From positions 2,666,001-2,730,000 of the forward strand of contig NZ_CP042476.1 of NCBI RefSeq assembly GCF_007993795.1: a DNA stretch of 64,000 bases, written 5' to 3'. The notes under the pieces were generated by a model. That model was not told where the DNA came from. It worked only from the letters and a program-made list of their open reading frames with translations, and searched no databases. This DNA comes from Antarcticibacterium arcticum (GTDB lineage Bacteria > Bacteroidota > Bacteroidia > Flavobacteriales > Flavobacteriaceae). Positions 9,361-17,910 of this stretch are shown piece by piece (within the stretch, counting starts at the first letter, position 1; each line of letters begins with the position of its first letter). A program made the translations under genes and the position numbers.

Positions 9361-9906
9361 TTAATCGTTAAATAAGTTTTTTAATTTATTCCACCGGGGA
9401 TCAATCTCCTCCCCCTTTTCATTATCTTCAATATCTTCAGCCGCTTTGGGGCTTAATTCTTCAAGTTTTTCAAGTACTTCAGATTCTAAAGTACCATCTA
9501 AAACCCCGGGATGAACCCTCTTCAAAGGAACAGACAATACGATTAACTCATAAATAAACTGAGCTACATTTAATTGATACTCCCCGTGTGGCAGGATCAA
9601 TAATTCCTCGTTGTCATTATTAAATTCATCTCCAAATTTTACCACCAGGATCATTTCTCCCTCTACAGGTTGATCATATGGTTCACTTGTAAGATCACAA
9701 TCTACATTTACCACTCCGGAGGCTTTAAATGTAAGCTCCAGCATAGTAGGTTTCTTATCAAAAAGTAAATCAACTTTTACATTTGCATTATGAAATTCAT
9801 CATATTCAAAATGCTCAAAGAACTCCTTATCTATTTGGTAGTCAAACTCGTGCTTTCCTGGTTTCAATCCCACAAAAGGAATTGTAAACGCTGCTAGTTT
9901 CCTCAT
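9361..9906 (-). CDS. DUF177 (YceD-family) protein
   Basis: The 181-residue protein of the YceD/DUF177 family contains a conserved strand with cysteine (VNVDCDLTSEPYDQPVEGE) and the PxxxxxELD-type end (DPRWNKLKNLFND) usual in this family. The family is linked to 23S rRNA/50S assembly, which fits its fixed position before rpmF. Prediction is by family and context; no catalytic motif is known. It is the first gene of the DUF177-rpmF unit. Confidence 0.88.
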   Translation of the reverse strand: MRKLAAFTIPFVGLKPGKHEFDYQIDKEFFEHFEYDEFHNANVKVDLLFDKKPTMLELTFKASGVVNVDCDLTSEPYDQPVEGEMILVVKFGDEFNNDNEELLILPHGEYQLNVAQFIYELIVLSVPLKRVHPGVLDGTLESEVLEKLEELSPKAAEDIEDNEKGEEIDPRWNKLKNLFND

Positions 9907-10001
9907 AACATCTTCTATTTCGAGCGCATGCCCCCCGAAAAAGGCAGGTGCAAAGATATAAAATATATTGAATTAACATTGGGTTATAAACAAAATTTTG
10001 T

Positions 10002-11048
10002 TTAGAACTTTTTGGTGGTTTTTTTAAGCGGATTTTTCGTGAGTTTTTGATATTCCCGCCTGGTTTTATAAATTTCAATGGCCTTGAATACGGCCTCTTT
10101 AAATGAGTTAATATTGGCAGTATTTTGCCCGGCTATCTCAAAGGCTGTACCGTGGTCCGGGGAAGTTCTTACCTTGCTTAAACCCGCGGTATAGTTCACC
10201 CCTTCTCCAAATGACAATGTTTTAAAGGGGATGAGTCCCTGGTCGTGATAGGCCGCCACAACCGCGTCAAAGTTTTGATAATTTTTAGTGCCAAAAAAGC
10301 TGTCGGCGGCATAAGGTCCAAAAACCAAATGACCTTTATCCTTTAGCTTTTGAAGTGTAGGTTTTAATACCGTTTCATCCTCCTGTCCTATTAACCCGTT
10401 ATCCCCGCTATGAGGATTGATTCCCAGTACCGCGATCCTGGGTTTGGAGATTCTAAAATCCTGCTGAAGGGTTTTTTGTATAATGGCAATCTTTTTTTCA
10501 ATTAATTGCGGGGTGATCTCCTGTGCGATGTCCTTAAGGGGAACATGGTCGGTAAGCAACCCAACCTTTAAAGTGTCCGTGATCATAAACATAAGGCTGT
10601 CACCCTCCAGTTCTTTTGCCAGGTAATTTGTATGCCCGGGGAAATTAAAATCCTCGCTTTGTATGGTGTTCTTATTTATTGGTGCAGTCACCAAAACATC
10701 AATATCATTATTCTTCAAGGCACGGGTTGCAGACTCCAGGGACTTAAAGGCATATTTTCCACTTTCATTATCTTCAACCCCAAAATTTATAGATACATTT
10801 TCCTTCCATACATTCACCACATTGATCTTGCCTTCTATCACCTGGGAAACATTTTCTACCCCGTGAATGTTCAACTCCAGGTTGAAATGTTTTTTCAGGA
10901 AGCTAAGGGTTTTAACCGAAGCAAAAATTACAGGAGTACAAAAATCCAGCATTCTGGAATCGTCAAAAGTCTTGAGAATAATTTCTCCGCCAATTCCGTT
11001 TAGGTCTCCAATGCTTATCCCCAGTTTTATCTTTTGAGCAGACTTCAT
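10002..11048 (-). CDS. pdxA: 4-hydroxythreonine-4-phosphate dehydrogenase
   Basis: The 348-residue protein catalyses an NAD-dependent step of DXP-dependent pyridoxal phosphate synthesis. It begins KLGISIGDLNGIGGE, the family signature. Metal-binding histidines lie in FPGHTNYLA, TDHVPL and AAYHDQGLIPFK, and SPDHGTAFEIAG is near the C-terminus. ATG 11048 is chosen because it follows AAAAGGGG and gives the standard N-terminus; longer readings would run into the divergent ribE gene. The lysine-rich C-terminus (PLKKTTKKF) is a little extended. Confidence 0.95.
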   Translation of the reverse strand: MKSAQKIKLGISIGDLNGIGGEIILKTFDDSRMLDFCTPVIFASVKTLSFLKKHFNLELNIHGVENVSQVIEGKINVVNVWKENVSINFGVEDNESGKYAFKSLESATRALKNNDIDVLVTAPINKNTIQSEDFNFPGHTNYLAKELEGDSLMFMITDTLKVGLLTDHVPLKDIAQEITPQLIEKKIAIIQKTLQQDFRISKPRIAVLGINPHSGDNGLIGQEDETVLKPTLQKLKDKGHLVFGPYAADSFFGTKNYQNFDAVVAAYHDQGLIPFKTLSFGEGVNYTAGLSKVRTSPDHGTAFEIAGQNTANINSFKEAVFKAIEIYKTRREYQKLTKNPLKKTTKKF

Positions 11049-11074
11049 GATGTATCCCCTTTTTATTTCTATTT

Positions 11075-11091
11075 TTACATCACAAATGTAA
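11075..11091. promoter_or_regulatory. pdxA/ribE divergent promoter region: -7 element TACATTTG (minus) inside an inverted repeat
   Basis: On the minus strand TACATTTG (11090-11083) fits the TAnnTTTG -7 consensus for pdxA. It is embedded in the inverted repeat TTACAT-CACAA-ATGTAA. The region between the two start codons is only 58 bases, so both promoters are here. No -33 was recognised. The repeat is short and could be chance. Confidence 0.4.
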
Positions 11092-11106
11092 GAATAATCT
11101 ACGACC

Positions 11107-11697
11107 ATGTTTACCGGAATTATTGAAGAGCAAGGAGAAGTTGTTGAAGTTGCCGGCGATAGGGACAATCTTCAAATTAAGATTGCCGCCAAAATGACTT
11201 CAGAGTTAAAAATTGACCAGAGTGTGGCCCACAACGGGGTGTGTCTTACTGTGGTTGAGATCCAGGGAGAAATCTATACTGTTACGGCCATTAAAGAAAC
11301 CCTGGATAAAACAACCTTAGGATCATTTCACAAGGGAAAGCGCGTAAACCTTGAACGGGGAATGCAGCTGGGAGCCCGTCTTGACGGTCATATTGTGCAG
11401 GGGCATGTAGACCAAACAGGGGTTTGCACCCTGGTAAAAGAAGAAAACGGAAGCTGGTTGTTTACCTTTGAATATGATGCTCAACTCCAAAACATTACTA
11501 TAGAAAAGGGTTCCATCACAGTAAACGGCGTAAGCCTTACCGTGGTGAATTCAAAGAATAATGAATTCAGTGTGGCTATAATTCCCTATACCTATAATAA
11601 TACAACTTTTAACAGCCTGAAAACAGGGGACATTGTAAACCTTGAATTTGACGTAATAGGCAAATATGTAAAACGTCTTACGGCTTTGGGAAAGTAA
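11107..11697 (+). CDS. ribE: Riboflavin synthase, alpha subunit
   Basis: The 196-residue enzyme dismutates two 6,7-dimethyl-8-ribityllumazine molecules to riboflavin. It begins MFTGIIEEQGEV, the classical N-terminus. Two internal lumazine-binding repeats are visible: about 1-95 (VAHNGVCLTVVEI, LDGHIVQGHVDQTG) and about 96-190 (SITVNGVSLTVVN, NLEFDVIGKYVKR). It is divergent from pdxA. Its last bases overlap the 3' end of the broken PID-type gene on the other strand. Confidence 0.97.
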   Translation: MFTGIIEEQGEVVEVAGDRDNLQIKIAAKMTSELKIDQSVAHNGVCLTVVEIQGEIYTVTAIKETLDKTTLGSFHKGKRVNLERGMQLGARLDGHIVQGHVDQTGVCTLVKEENGSWLFTFEYDAQLQNITIEKGSITVNGVSLTVVNSKNNEFSVAIIPYTYNNTTFNSLKTGDIVNLEFDVIGKYVKRLTALGK

Positions 11698-11904
11698 CCT
11701 TTCTGTTCCTTAGAAAATAAATTCCAATTACCAGTCCCCCGGCCATAGCTCCGGGAATTCCGAAATCTATGGGTACAATAAGTCCAGGGGCGGCGGCACC
11801 CCCCCTGGTTCAGGGGGTATTTCTTCCTGGGCCATACTTGAAAAAGCAGGCCAAAGCATTAAAAATACCGATAAAAGACTTGTAAGGGAAGCTTTCATTC
11901 TCAT
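11678..11904 (-). pseudogene. PID-CTERM-type small membrane protein, frameshifted in a 7-C tract
   Basis: From ATG 11904 the minus strand reads a signal peptide (MRMKASLTSLLSVFLMLWP, then FSSMAQ), followed by EEIPPEPGG, and then meets a stop. Adding one base to the C run at 11799-11805 joins it to PGLIVPIDFGIPGAMAGG, a hydrophobic stretch, and RNRKVTFPKP ending in TAA at 11678, giving 75 residues. The architecture (signal peptide, Pro-rich VPID motif, single transmembrane helix, basic end) matches its two neighbours. The leader before the start (GCACGATTATGA) also resembles that of the next gene (GCGCGATTATGA), which points to tandem duplication. The gene may be decayed, phase-variable or a sequencing artefact. 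Confidence 0.65.
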
Positions 11905-12011
11905 AATCGTGCGTAATGTACTACAAGAAAATTAAAGAACAAAAGTATTAAGGTTTTATGAGGAAGCCAGATGCGCTGAAGTTATTTTACAAATAAATAT
12001 AAAGTGAAAAA

Positions 12012-12239
12012 TTAAAGGAGCCTGCGTTTCCGCACTATTATAAAAAATACTCCTAAAAGCAGTCCGCAGATAAGCAAAATTACAAGATTAGAATCTATAG
12101 GAACAACCATCCCAGGTGGGGGAGGTATTCCGGGCCCGGCTTGCGCCTGGGGTTCCGGCACTTCAGTTTGAAACGCAAAAAGGCTTTGCCTCCAGAAAAA
12201 GGCAGCCAGAAACATAATTAAAAAGGTCATTATCTTCAT
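12012..12239 (-). CDS. PID-CTERM-type small membrane protein
   Basis: The 75-residue protein has an N-terminal signal peptide (MKIMTFLIMFLAAFFW, then AFQTE) and a linker EVPEPQAQAGPGIPPPPG. The motif MVVPIDSN comes next, then a hydrophobic helix (about 50-70) and the basic end RKRRLL. The Pro-rich PID motif, helix and basic tail recall C-terminal sorting signals processed by exosortase-like systems. In Bacteroidota such proteins are, from memory, called PID-CTERM; no sorting enzyme is visible in this window. Start ATG 12239 is preferred over one 12 bases upstream because it puts the signal peptide first. Confidence 0.7.
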   Translation of the reverse strand: MKIMTFLIMFLAAFFWRQSLFAFQTEVPEPQAQAGPGIPPPPGMVVPIDSNLVILLICGLLLGVFFIIVRKRRLL

Positions 12240-12415
12240 AATCGCGCACAATAGATGACAACAATTATTTAAAATAACAGGTTCCCTATTGGGGAGAAAC
12301 CTCTAATAAAGTATTTGATAGCAGGTTGGGGTGAGCTTCATTTTACTGAAACTAAGATAATTAAAAAACCAATGCTTTCTAAAAAGGGTATGAAATATTA
12401 AGTAGCCTATAAAGT

Positions 12416-12679
12416 TTATGCCTTTTCTTTTCTCCCGGAAGAAACAAGGACAAATATTCCAAGACCAAGGCCTGCAGCCAGTAGTAAAGAAATATTTGTA
12501 TCTATTGGGACTACAAGGCCCGGAGGGGGAGGGTTTCCGGGAGCACAATCTTTTGATGCTCTACATTCCCCATTACAAAAACGTTGTCCGGGATTACAGG
12601 GTGTTTGCCCAAATCCACTAAATGTCAGGAAAAAAATGAAAGAAAGCGATAAGAGCAGGTTTCTTACAAAAAGCTTCAT
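12416..12679 (-). CDS. PID-CTERM-type small Cys-containing membrane protein
   Basis: The 87-residue protein has a signal peptide (MKLFVRNLLLSLSFIFFL, cleavage likely after GFG). A short mature segment carries four cysteines (CNPGQRFCNGECRASKDC), possibly two disulfides, followed by APGNPPPPG and LVVPIDTN. A transmembrane helix (about 62-80) and the basic tail SSGRKEKA end it. It is the third member of the tandem family and the only one with the cysteine segment. Function is unknown. Confidence 0.7.
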   Translation of the reverse strand: MKLFVRNLLLSLSFIFFLTFSGFGQTPCNPGQRFCNGECRASKDCAPGNPPPPGLVVPIDTNISLLLAAGLGLGIFVLVSSGRKEKA

Positions 12680-12799
12680 TATAAAGGGGCTGGATTCGGG
12701 GCGTTTAATTGATCAAATCTAGATATTAACTTATCATTGTAAGAATCTTTTCGATGAATGGAAGGTTTCTTCGGTGTAGAACACTGTGTGCTTTTACAA

Positions 12800-12832
12800 A
12801 ATAAAAATAGCTGCCGTTATAAGGGCAGCTAT
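12800..12832 (-). terminator. Intrinsic terminator after the fasciclin gene
   Basis: The 9-bp perfect stem ATAGCTGCC / GGCAGCTAT has an 8-nt loop. On the minus strand it is followed by a T-rich tail and lies about 25 bases after the gene's stop. Confidence 0.85.
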
Positions 12833-12857
12833 TATTAAAAACCATTTAAACCAAGGG

Positions 12858-13493
12858 CTAATTCAGTTCAATTGGCAATAAAACACTGTCTATAACATGT
12901 ATGATACCATTGCTGGCAGAAATATCAATGGCTTCGAAATTTGCTGTATTTCCTATGGCTTGAATATTAGCATCTTTATCAACCATAAAAGAGGTCCCTA
13001 GTAGGGTTTCTATGCTTCTTGTTTGTCTTGGAGGAACCACACTGTTGGACCCGCGGCGACCTTCAGCAACATGGTATAATAAAACGTTCAATACAAGGGA
13101 TGCATCAAGTTCTTCTACCCCTTCCACCCCTAAAGTGTCATATAGTTCATAGAAAGCTGCATTGGTAGGAGCAAATACAGTGTACTGATCTTTACCGTTA
13201 AGGAACAGATTGACCAATCCCGCATTTAATTCAGCATCCACAAAAGACAATGCAGCAACCAATTCATCAAATCCTCCGTTTATTGCAATAAGGGCGATGG
13301 GGTCATCTCCCGGTGCAACATTCCCAGACCGGGCTTTGGAATTGGTGTTGGTTAATAGATCATAAACTGTAGGTTCATCCATAGTGTTGGTTTCCTCTGT
13401 AGAACAGGAAAACAGCAATAATGAAAAGGCGGCAAGCAGTACGAACTTAAAAGCTCTCCCCGCTTTCAAGATCATTAAAAGGTAATTTTTCAC
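12858..13493 (-). CDS. Fasciclin (FAS1) domain lipoprotein
   Basis: The 211-residue protein has a lipoprotein signal ending in LLFSC at about residue 30, a short Thr/Asn-rich spacer, then one FAS1 domain (about 65-210). FAS1 hallmarks are YTVFAPTNAAFYEL, VLLYHVAEG and the closing IHVIDSVLLPIE. FAS1 domains mediate adhesion or extracellular matrix contacts; this one is predicted to sit on the cell envelope. A single-domain lipoprotein of this size is common in Bacteroidota. It has its own terminator and about 300 bases of upstream DNA, so it is a single-gene unit. Confidence 0.92.
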   Translation of the reverse strand: MKNYLLMILKAGRAFKFVLLAAFSLLLFSCSTEETNTMDEPTVYDLLTNTNSKARSGNVAPGDDPIALIAINGGFDELVAALSFVDAELNAGLVNLFLNGKDQYTVFAPTNAAFYELYDTLGVEGVEELDASLVLNVLLYHVAEGRRGSNSVVPPRQTRSIETLLGTSFMVDKDANIQAIGNTANFEAIDISASNGIIHVIDSVLLPIELN

Positions 13494-13789
13494 AATGTTT
13501 TGATTTATAAGTTAATACATAGTAAATATAATCCGTAAAACATTTTGTTTAATCTTTTTCTATTTTATTTAAACATAAAATAACATTTGTGTATGTTCCT
13601 CCTTTAAAATGAATAATCTAAGCTTAAGTATTTAACAACCAACTTTTTAAGTGATGTTGGGCACTTCAACACTTTTGGCAATCAGGATAGACTTTTATTA
13701 ATTTCATGTTCAAGCTTTTGTACGTTAAACAGTTTTAAGGAAGATGTTGGAAATATGCGTAAATTTCCATTTCACGAAAACCTCTTCCA
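13494..13789. other. Intergenic region between divergent fasciclin and aminopeptidase P genes
   Basis: These 296 AT-rich bases have no open frame worth calling. Promoters for both flanking genes must lie here, but no sequence matching TAnnTTTG in a suitable place was found. Confidence 0.5.
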
Positions 13790-15274
13790 ATGAAAAGCCT
13801 GTTCACAGCAATTTTTGCACTATTCTCTATTTCCATAACCTTCTCTCAACAGGGGACTCCAACCGATTATTTATCGGCCGATTTCCACAAGAACCAGCGG
13901 GAAGCATTACGGGCAAAAATGCCGGAGAAATCTGTTGCCGTGTTTTTTGCCAATGCCGTTAGAAACCGCGCAAATGATGTAGATTACATTTACCATCAGG
14001 ATCCTGATTTTTATTATTTGACCGGTTATAAGGAACCCAATGCTGTGCTGGTGATCTTTTCTGAAGCTCAGGTAACCGCTTCCGGCAATTCTTACAATGA
14101 AGTGTTATATGTTCAGGAAAAAAACGCCCGGGCTGAACAATGGAACGGATATAGACTGGGAACCGAAGGGGCTAAAACCAAACTGGGATTTAATGCGGCT
14201 TTCAACGGAAAGGATTTTTTAAACTCCGGAATAGATTTTAGTGCATTTGATAAGATCCTGTACAAGGAATTTGCTGATGATTACCGAAATGATCCCCGCG
14301 ACAGTGCCGATCTTTTTGACCTTGTGGAATCCTTTAAAACTCAAACCGGTTATTATTTGCCCGTAGAACAAAATAACACTGCGTTTCCAAACAGAGAATT
14401 GAACACTTCTTCCATCCTTCCTAAAATCAGGGCCAACCTGGATGCTAAAATATTGAAAACTGCCATGGCAGAGCTAAGGGAGATCAAGAGCCCGGAGGAA
14501 TTGGCCCTGCTTACAAAAGCGATTCGAATCTCAGCAATGGGCCAAAGGGAAATTATGAAAGCCATGCATCCAAATATGTCTGAAACCGAAATTCAGGGCA
14601 TTCACGAATTCGTTTACAAGAAATACGGCAGCGAATTTGAAGGCTATCCCAGCATTGTGGGCGCCGGGAATAACGGCTGTGTATTGCATTATATTGAGAA
14701 TAATAAACTAAAGGTAGGAGATGAACTGGTATTAATGGATCTTGGAGCCGAATATCACGGCTACACCGCAGATGTTACCCGCACCATTCCCGCTAACGGA
14801 AAATTCTCTCCCGAACAAAAGGCGATCTATGATCTTGTTTATGAAGCCCAGGAAGCCGGAATAGCTGCCGCCAGAGTGGGCAGGCCATTTGGAGATACCG
14901 ATAAAGCTGCCAGAAAAGTGATCAATGAAGGCCTGGTAAAACTGGGCATTGTAAAGACTGAAGCCGAAGCCCGGAAATATTTTCCTCACGGTACTTCACA
15001 TCACATAGGCCTGGACGTACACGATCCCGGCAAATATGAAACCTTTGAAGCCAATATGGTGATCACGGTAGAACCTGGAATTTATATTCCTGAAGGCAGC
15101 GACTGCGACCCTAAATGGCATGGCATCGCGGTAAGAATTGAAGATGATATTTTAATCACCCCAACCGGACCCGTAAATTTATCGGCAGAAGCCCCCCGAA
15201 AATCCGCAGAGATAGAAGCACTTATGCAGGAAAAAAGCGTGCTAACAGATTTTTCCTTGCCGGGTTTGGATTGA
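13790..15274 (+). CDS. pepP: Aminopeptidase P family protein (M24B), secreted
   Basis: The 494-residue metallopeptidase removes N-terminal residues preceding proline. A Sec signal peptide occupies about residues 1-20 (MKSLFTAIFALFSISITFSQ), so it acts in the periplasm or outside. The aminopeptidase P N-terminal domain (about 30-200, with YYLTGYKEPNAVLV) precedes the pita-bread catalytic domain. All five metal ligands can be placed: Asp in LMDLGAEYHGYTAD and again at TADVTR, His in HGTSHHIGLDVHD, Glu in VEPGIYIPEG and Glu in VRIEDDILIT. It is a single gene. Confidence 0.94.
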   Translation: MKSLFTAIFALFSISITFSQQGTPTDYLSADFHKNQREALRAKMPEKSVAVFFANAVRNRANDVDYIYHQDPDFYYLTGYKEPNAVLVIFSEAQVTASGNSYNEVLYVQEKNARAEQWNGYRLGTEGAKTKLGFNAAFNGKDFLNSGIDFSAFDKILYKEFADDYRNDPRDSADLFDLVESFKTQTGYYLPVEQNNTAFPNRELNTSSILPKIRANLDAKILKTAMAELREIKSPEELALLTKAIRISAMGQREIMKAMHPNMSETEIQGIHEFVYKKYGSEFEGYPSIVGAGNNGCVLHYIENNKLKVGDELVLMDLGAEYHGYTADVTRTIPANGKFSPEQKAIYDLVYEAQEAGIAAARVGRPFGDTDKAARKVINEGLVKLGIVKTEAEARKYFPHGTSHHIGLDVHDPGKYETFEANMVITVEPGIYIPEGSDCDPKWHGIAVRIEDDILITPTGPVNLSAEAPRKSAEIEALMQEKSVLTDFSLPGLD

Positions 15275-15409
15275 TGTTTTATATTTCACAATCCCCATCC
15301 CATTAATGAGTGCTCCGGCTGCTTCTATTGTGCTATAAGTATTTTATTATTTATTTATTTAGAGCGTAACGGGAAAACAGGTTTCAGAAAATTGTGAATG
15401 GAGCTTTAA

Positions 15410-16876
15410 TTATCTTCTATTCCATAATTCACCTCCAAGGTAAAGGCGCTTTGTGAGGAGTTCTTCATAAACATTGCCCGCACTGTCTCCATTCATAAAA
15501 ATCAGGTAGCCGTTTCGGGATTTGGGAAATATAACAGCCAATGTGCTTACCCCCGGATCCTTTCCAGTGTGTATGAGGGCGTGCTCTCCATTCTGAAACC
15601 CGGTGAGGATCTCCCAGCCCAACCCGAAGTAATCGTTTTCTTTAAGTTTCACCTGATATTTCTGCATTTCACTGAACAACTTTTCTGATATTCCAGCACC
15701 GTTTACCACATACTCCAGAAACAGGCCGTAATCTTCTACGGTTGTTAAAAGGTTGGCTGCGGAATTTGCTTCATAATATTTGAATGTCTCGATCTCCTCT
15801 CCATTCACGTCAAAATTTCTTGCATACCTATCCTCGTCCATTGAGGCATCCCACCAAAACCGTGTGTCTTTCATTCCGGCAGGTGTGAACAGGTGTTCAT
15901 TTGCCAAATCTTCCAAAGTATTTCCAAGCTTTTGTTCAATTGCTTTTCTAAGGTATTCAAACCCTTCACCTGAATATTGGTATCTCGTACCAGGTTCAAA
16001 TTCAAAAGTAAGCCTATTGGCCTTATCCAAATACCGCCAGTTGGGGAAGCCTGTCTGATGACTGAGTATAAGTCTTGGAGTTAATTTCTTGTATCGCATG
16101 TCCTCTTTTAGATCGGGGTCAACCCAATATTTATATAGAGGCTCGTCTAAATCCAGTAACCCTAAATCTATTAGCTTCAATATTGTGAGTGCAAATACTG
16201 GTTTGGTAAGAGAGGCTACTTTAAAAATGCTATTGTATGGTGCTTTGTTTTGTGTGTCTAAGCTACCATAAACCTCAATGTTGGTTAACCGGCCGTTCTC
16301 AATGATACCAAGTCCCATTGCAGGAACTTTGTTCTCCTTTAGCAATTGATCCAGGGAGGACAATTTTAAATTTCCAGATTGTGGCTCCCTATGGTCGTAG
16401 CTTAGCACCTCGGAAAGTTTCCAGACATTATCGTCCAAAGTCCAAACATTTGTGAATTTTGCAGTACCGGTCCAAACATCCTCTTTCCCGGTTTCCCTAA
16501 TAAAAAAGTGATGGATGCCGGACTGAATAGCTCCATACAAGTTTCCGTTTTCATATAGGGGGAATAGGCTCAGACTCCCTGTTTCCGGTTTTCTAATGGG
16601 TTTTTTGCCTGAGTCGGAGCATATGTATTTTCTTGTGTTATCAAAGAAAGCATTCCTATCCTGAAAACCACTTTTGTCATGATAAAATCTTAAATCAGAG
16701 GCTATAGTGTTTTCTAAATAAGTAAGGTCACACTGGTTAAAACCTCTCTCGAAAAAAAGACTGTCCTGCTTTTTTAATTCCAGAAATAAAGGAGCGCTTT
16801 TGTCAACCTGTGCCTGGGAATATAAAATAGGTGCCGCCAGTGTTGCCAGGGTTAAAATTAAATGCTTTGTCATCAT
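15410..16876 (-). CDS. Serine hydrolase (class C beta-lactamase fold) with N-terminal NTF2/DUF4440-like domain
   Basis: The 488-residue protein has a signal peptide (MMTKHLILTLATLAAPILYS). The first domain (about 30-160; FLELKKQDSLFFERGFNQCD, VWTLDDNVWKLSEVLSYDHR) looks like the DUF4440/NTF2 fold. The second is a beta-lactamase-type serine hydrolase with the SxxK motif SLTK, YSG as the second motif and HTG as the KTG-like third motif. Such proteins are usually esterases or peptidases, not drug resistance enzymes. Start ATG 16876 is chosen because a GTG 30 bases upstream would bury the signal peptide. An HTH gene lies upstream, separated by tandem 11-bp repeats. Confidence 0.88.
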   Translation of the reverse strand: MMTKHLILTLATLAAPILYSQAQVDKSAPLFLELKKQDSLFFERGFNQCDLTYLENTIASDLRFYHDKSGFQDRNAFFDNTRKYICSDSGKKPIRKPETGSLSLFPLYENGNLYGAIQSGIHHFFIRETGKEDVWTGTAKFTNVWTLDDNVWKLSEVLSYDHREPQSGNLKLSSLDQLLKENKVPAMGLGIIENGRLTNIEVYGSLDTQNKAPYNSIFKVASLTKPVFALTILKLIDLGLLDLDEPLYKYWVDPDLKEDMRYKKLTPRLILSHQTGFPNWRYLDKANRLTFEFEPGTRYQYSGEGFEYLRKAIEQKLGNTLEDLANEHLFTPAGMKDTRFWWDASMDEDRYARNFDVNGEEIETFKYYEANSAANLLTTVEDYGLFLEYVVNGAGISEKLFSEMQKYQVKLKENDYFGLGWEILTGFQNGEHALIHTGKDPGVSTLAVIFPKSRNGYLIFMNGDSAGNVYEELLTKRLYLGGELWNRR

Positions 16877-16927
16877 TTTAGATTTTTTTGCAAAGATCAC
16901 GTGCACAGTCCATTCAACCCTAAAAAA

Positions 16928-16959
16928 TAACCCGACAATAACCCGCCAGTATCCCGCCA
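16928..16959. repeat. Three tandem 11-bp direct repeats upstream of the serine hydrolase
   Basis: TAACCCGACA, TAACCCGCCA and TATCCCGCCA start at 16928, 16939 and 16950, an exact 11-bp period. They lie between the HTH gene's stop and the hydrolase start. A period near one helical turn places the copies on the same DNA face, as expected for a cooperative regulator site. Confidence 0.6.
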
Positions 16960-16973
16960 GAATATATCTATGG

Positions 16974-17549
16974 TTAAATAATGCTAAAATTTAACTGATA
17001 ACGCAGCTTTCCTTTTCTGTCAATCTCTGCGGTGTTTCTAAGAATTATAAACACATTAATCATTACCAGCAAGATCATCACGACCAGGCTAACCTGGTTT
17101 CCCAGAGAAAACCAGTTTTTTATAAAAGCTGTAAGCATAAAGAAGATGATAGAGAAGATAGTCCACATGATTTGAACCGACACAATCTGTTTTGTCAAAG
17201 GATTAAACTGTCTGGTACCCCACATGATCAGAAGGGGCAAAACGATATTGGCAGGAGGGAAAACAGTAAGCGGAAGGGAAGAAAGATTGATAAGCTTTAC
17301 AATTCCATTACGCAGCGGCTTGTGGACCTCTGTTATGCCGGATGGTTCCTTTTTGTCTGATGGTTCCTGCTTGTACAGCAATTCTCTTTCTTCTACTCCT
17401 AAAGCCTTTGCGAGTGATCTAAGTGTATGACCTTTGGGATCTACCCCAGCCTCAATGCGCTGTATTGTACGTATGGAAATTCCGGAATTAGCAGAAAGCT
17501 CCTCTTGAGTAAGATTGGCTTGTTCGCGTTTATGTTTGAGTATAGACAT
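16974..17549 (-). CDS. XRE-family HTH protein with C-terminal transmembrane helices
   Basis: The 191-residue protein has an N-terminal XRE helix-turn-helix (about 3-60; LTQEELSANSGISIRTIQRIE is the recognition region). A polar linker (about 60-78) leads to three predicted membrane helices (about 85-110, 118-140, 150-175). It would be a membrane-tethered DNA-binding protein. It is the likely regulator of the serine hydrolase on the same strand, whose start is about 100 bases downstream across the tandem repeats. The signal it senses is unknown. Confidence 0.85.
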   Translation of the reverse strand: MSILKHKREQANLTQEELSANSGISIRTIQRIEAGVDPKGHTLRSLAKALGVEERELLYKQEPSDKKEPSGITEVHKPLRNGIVKLINLSSLPLTVFPPANIVLPLLIMWGTRQFNPLTKQIVSVQIMWTIFSIIFFMLTAFIKNWFSLGNQVSLVVMILLVMINVFIILRNTAEIDRKGKLRYQLNFSII

Positions 17550-17832
17550 GAAATTTCAATAATTTTTCATCATCAGCAAACCTTGCTGCAAAGGAATCAT
17601 TAAACAAATTTAGTTTAAATCTACTTTTTACATTTTAAAAGTCTAAGAGATTGTGGATTTAGCTTAAAAATTTGATAAAAGGAATTATTTCATTCTCTTT
17701 TCCCTTTGTCCATTTAATGGGATCCTAATCAACTTTAATAAAATATTTTTTAAGTAAATTCTCAATGAGATGTTTTGTTGTACCCAACTAAAAACAAGAA
17801 GGCCTCCGATATCTCGAAGGCCTTGTCTATAC

Positions 17833-17905
17833 TAGTGTCCCACCTGGATTCCCTTCTGCTTCGCCTGAAAAAGGCTTCGCTCAGTACAGGCTTCTCGTCC
17901 AGGTG
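17833..17905. repeat. Partial direct and inverted copies of the neighbouring tRNA 3' end
   Basis: TAGTGTCCCACCTGGATTC (17833-17851) repeats the tRNA 3' end found at 17941-17960 with one deletion and one mismatch. GTCCAGGTG (17897-17905) is an inverted copy of the same T-arm portion. Between them is the GC-richer, hairpin-forming stretch with GCTTCGCC and AGGCTTCGC. This may be a tRNA-associated repeat unit or a remnant of integration at the tRNA. Confidence 0.5.
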
Positions 17906-17910
17906 CAAAA

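Noticed and set aside
12303..12621. Open frames overlapping the third PID-type gene in other frames
   Set aside because: No signal peptide or motif; the minus-strand 87-residue gene explains the region.
15410..16876. Antibiotic-resistance beta-lactamase
   Set aside because: Class C fold motifs are present, but the KTG is HTG, the domain is fused to an NTF2-like domain and such proteins are normally envelope esterases or peptidases.
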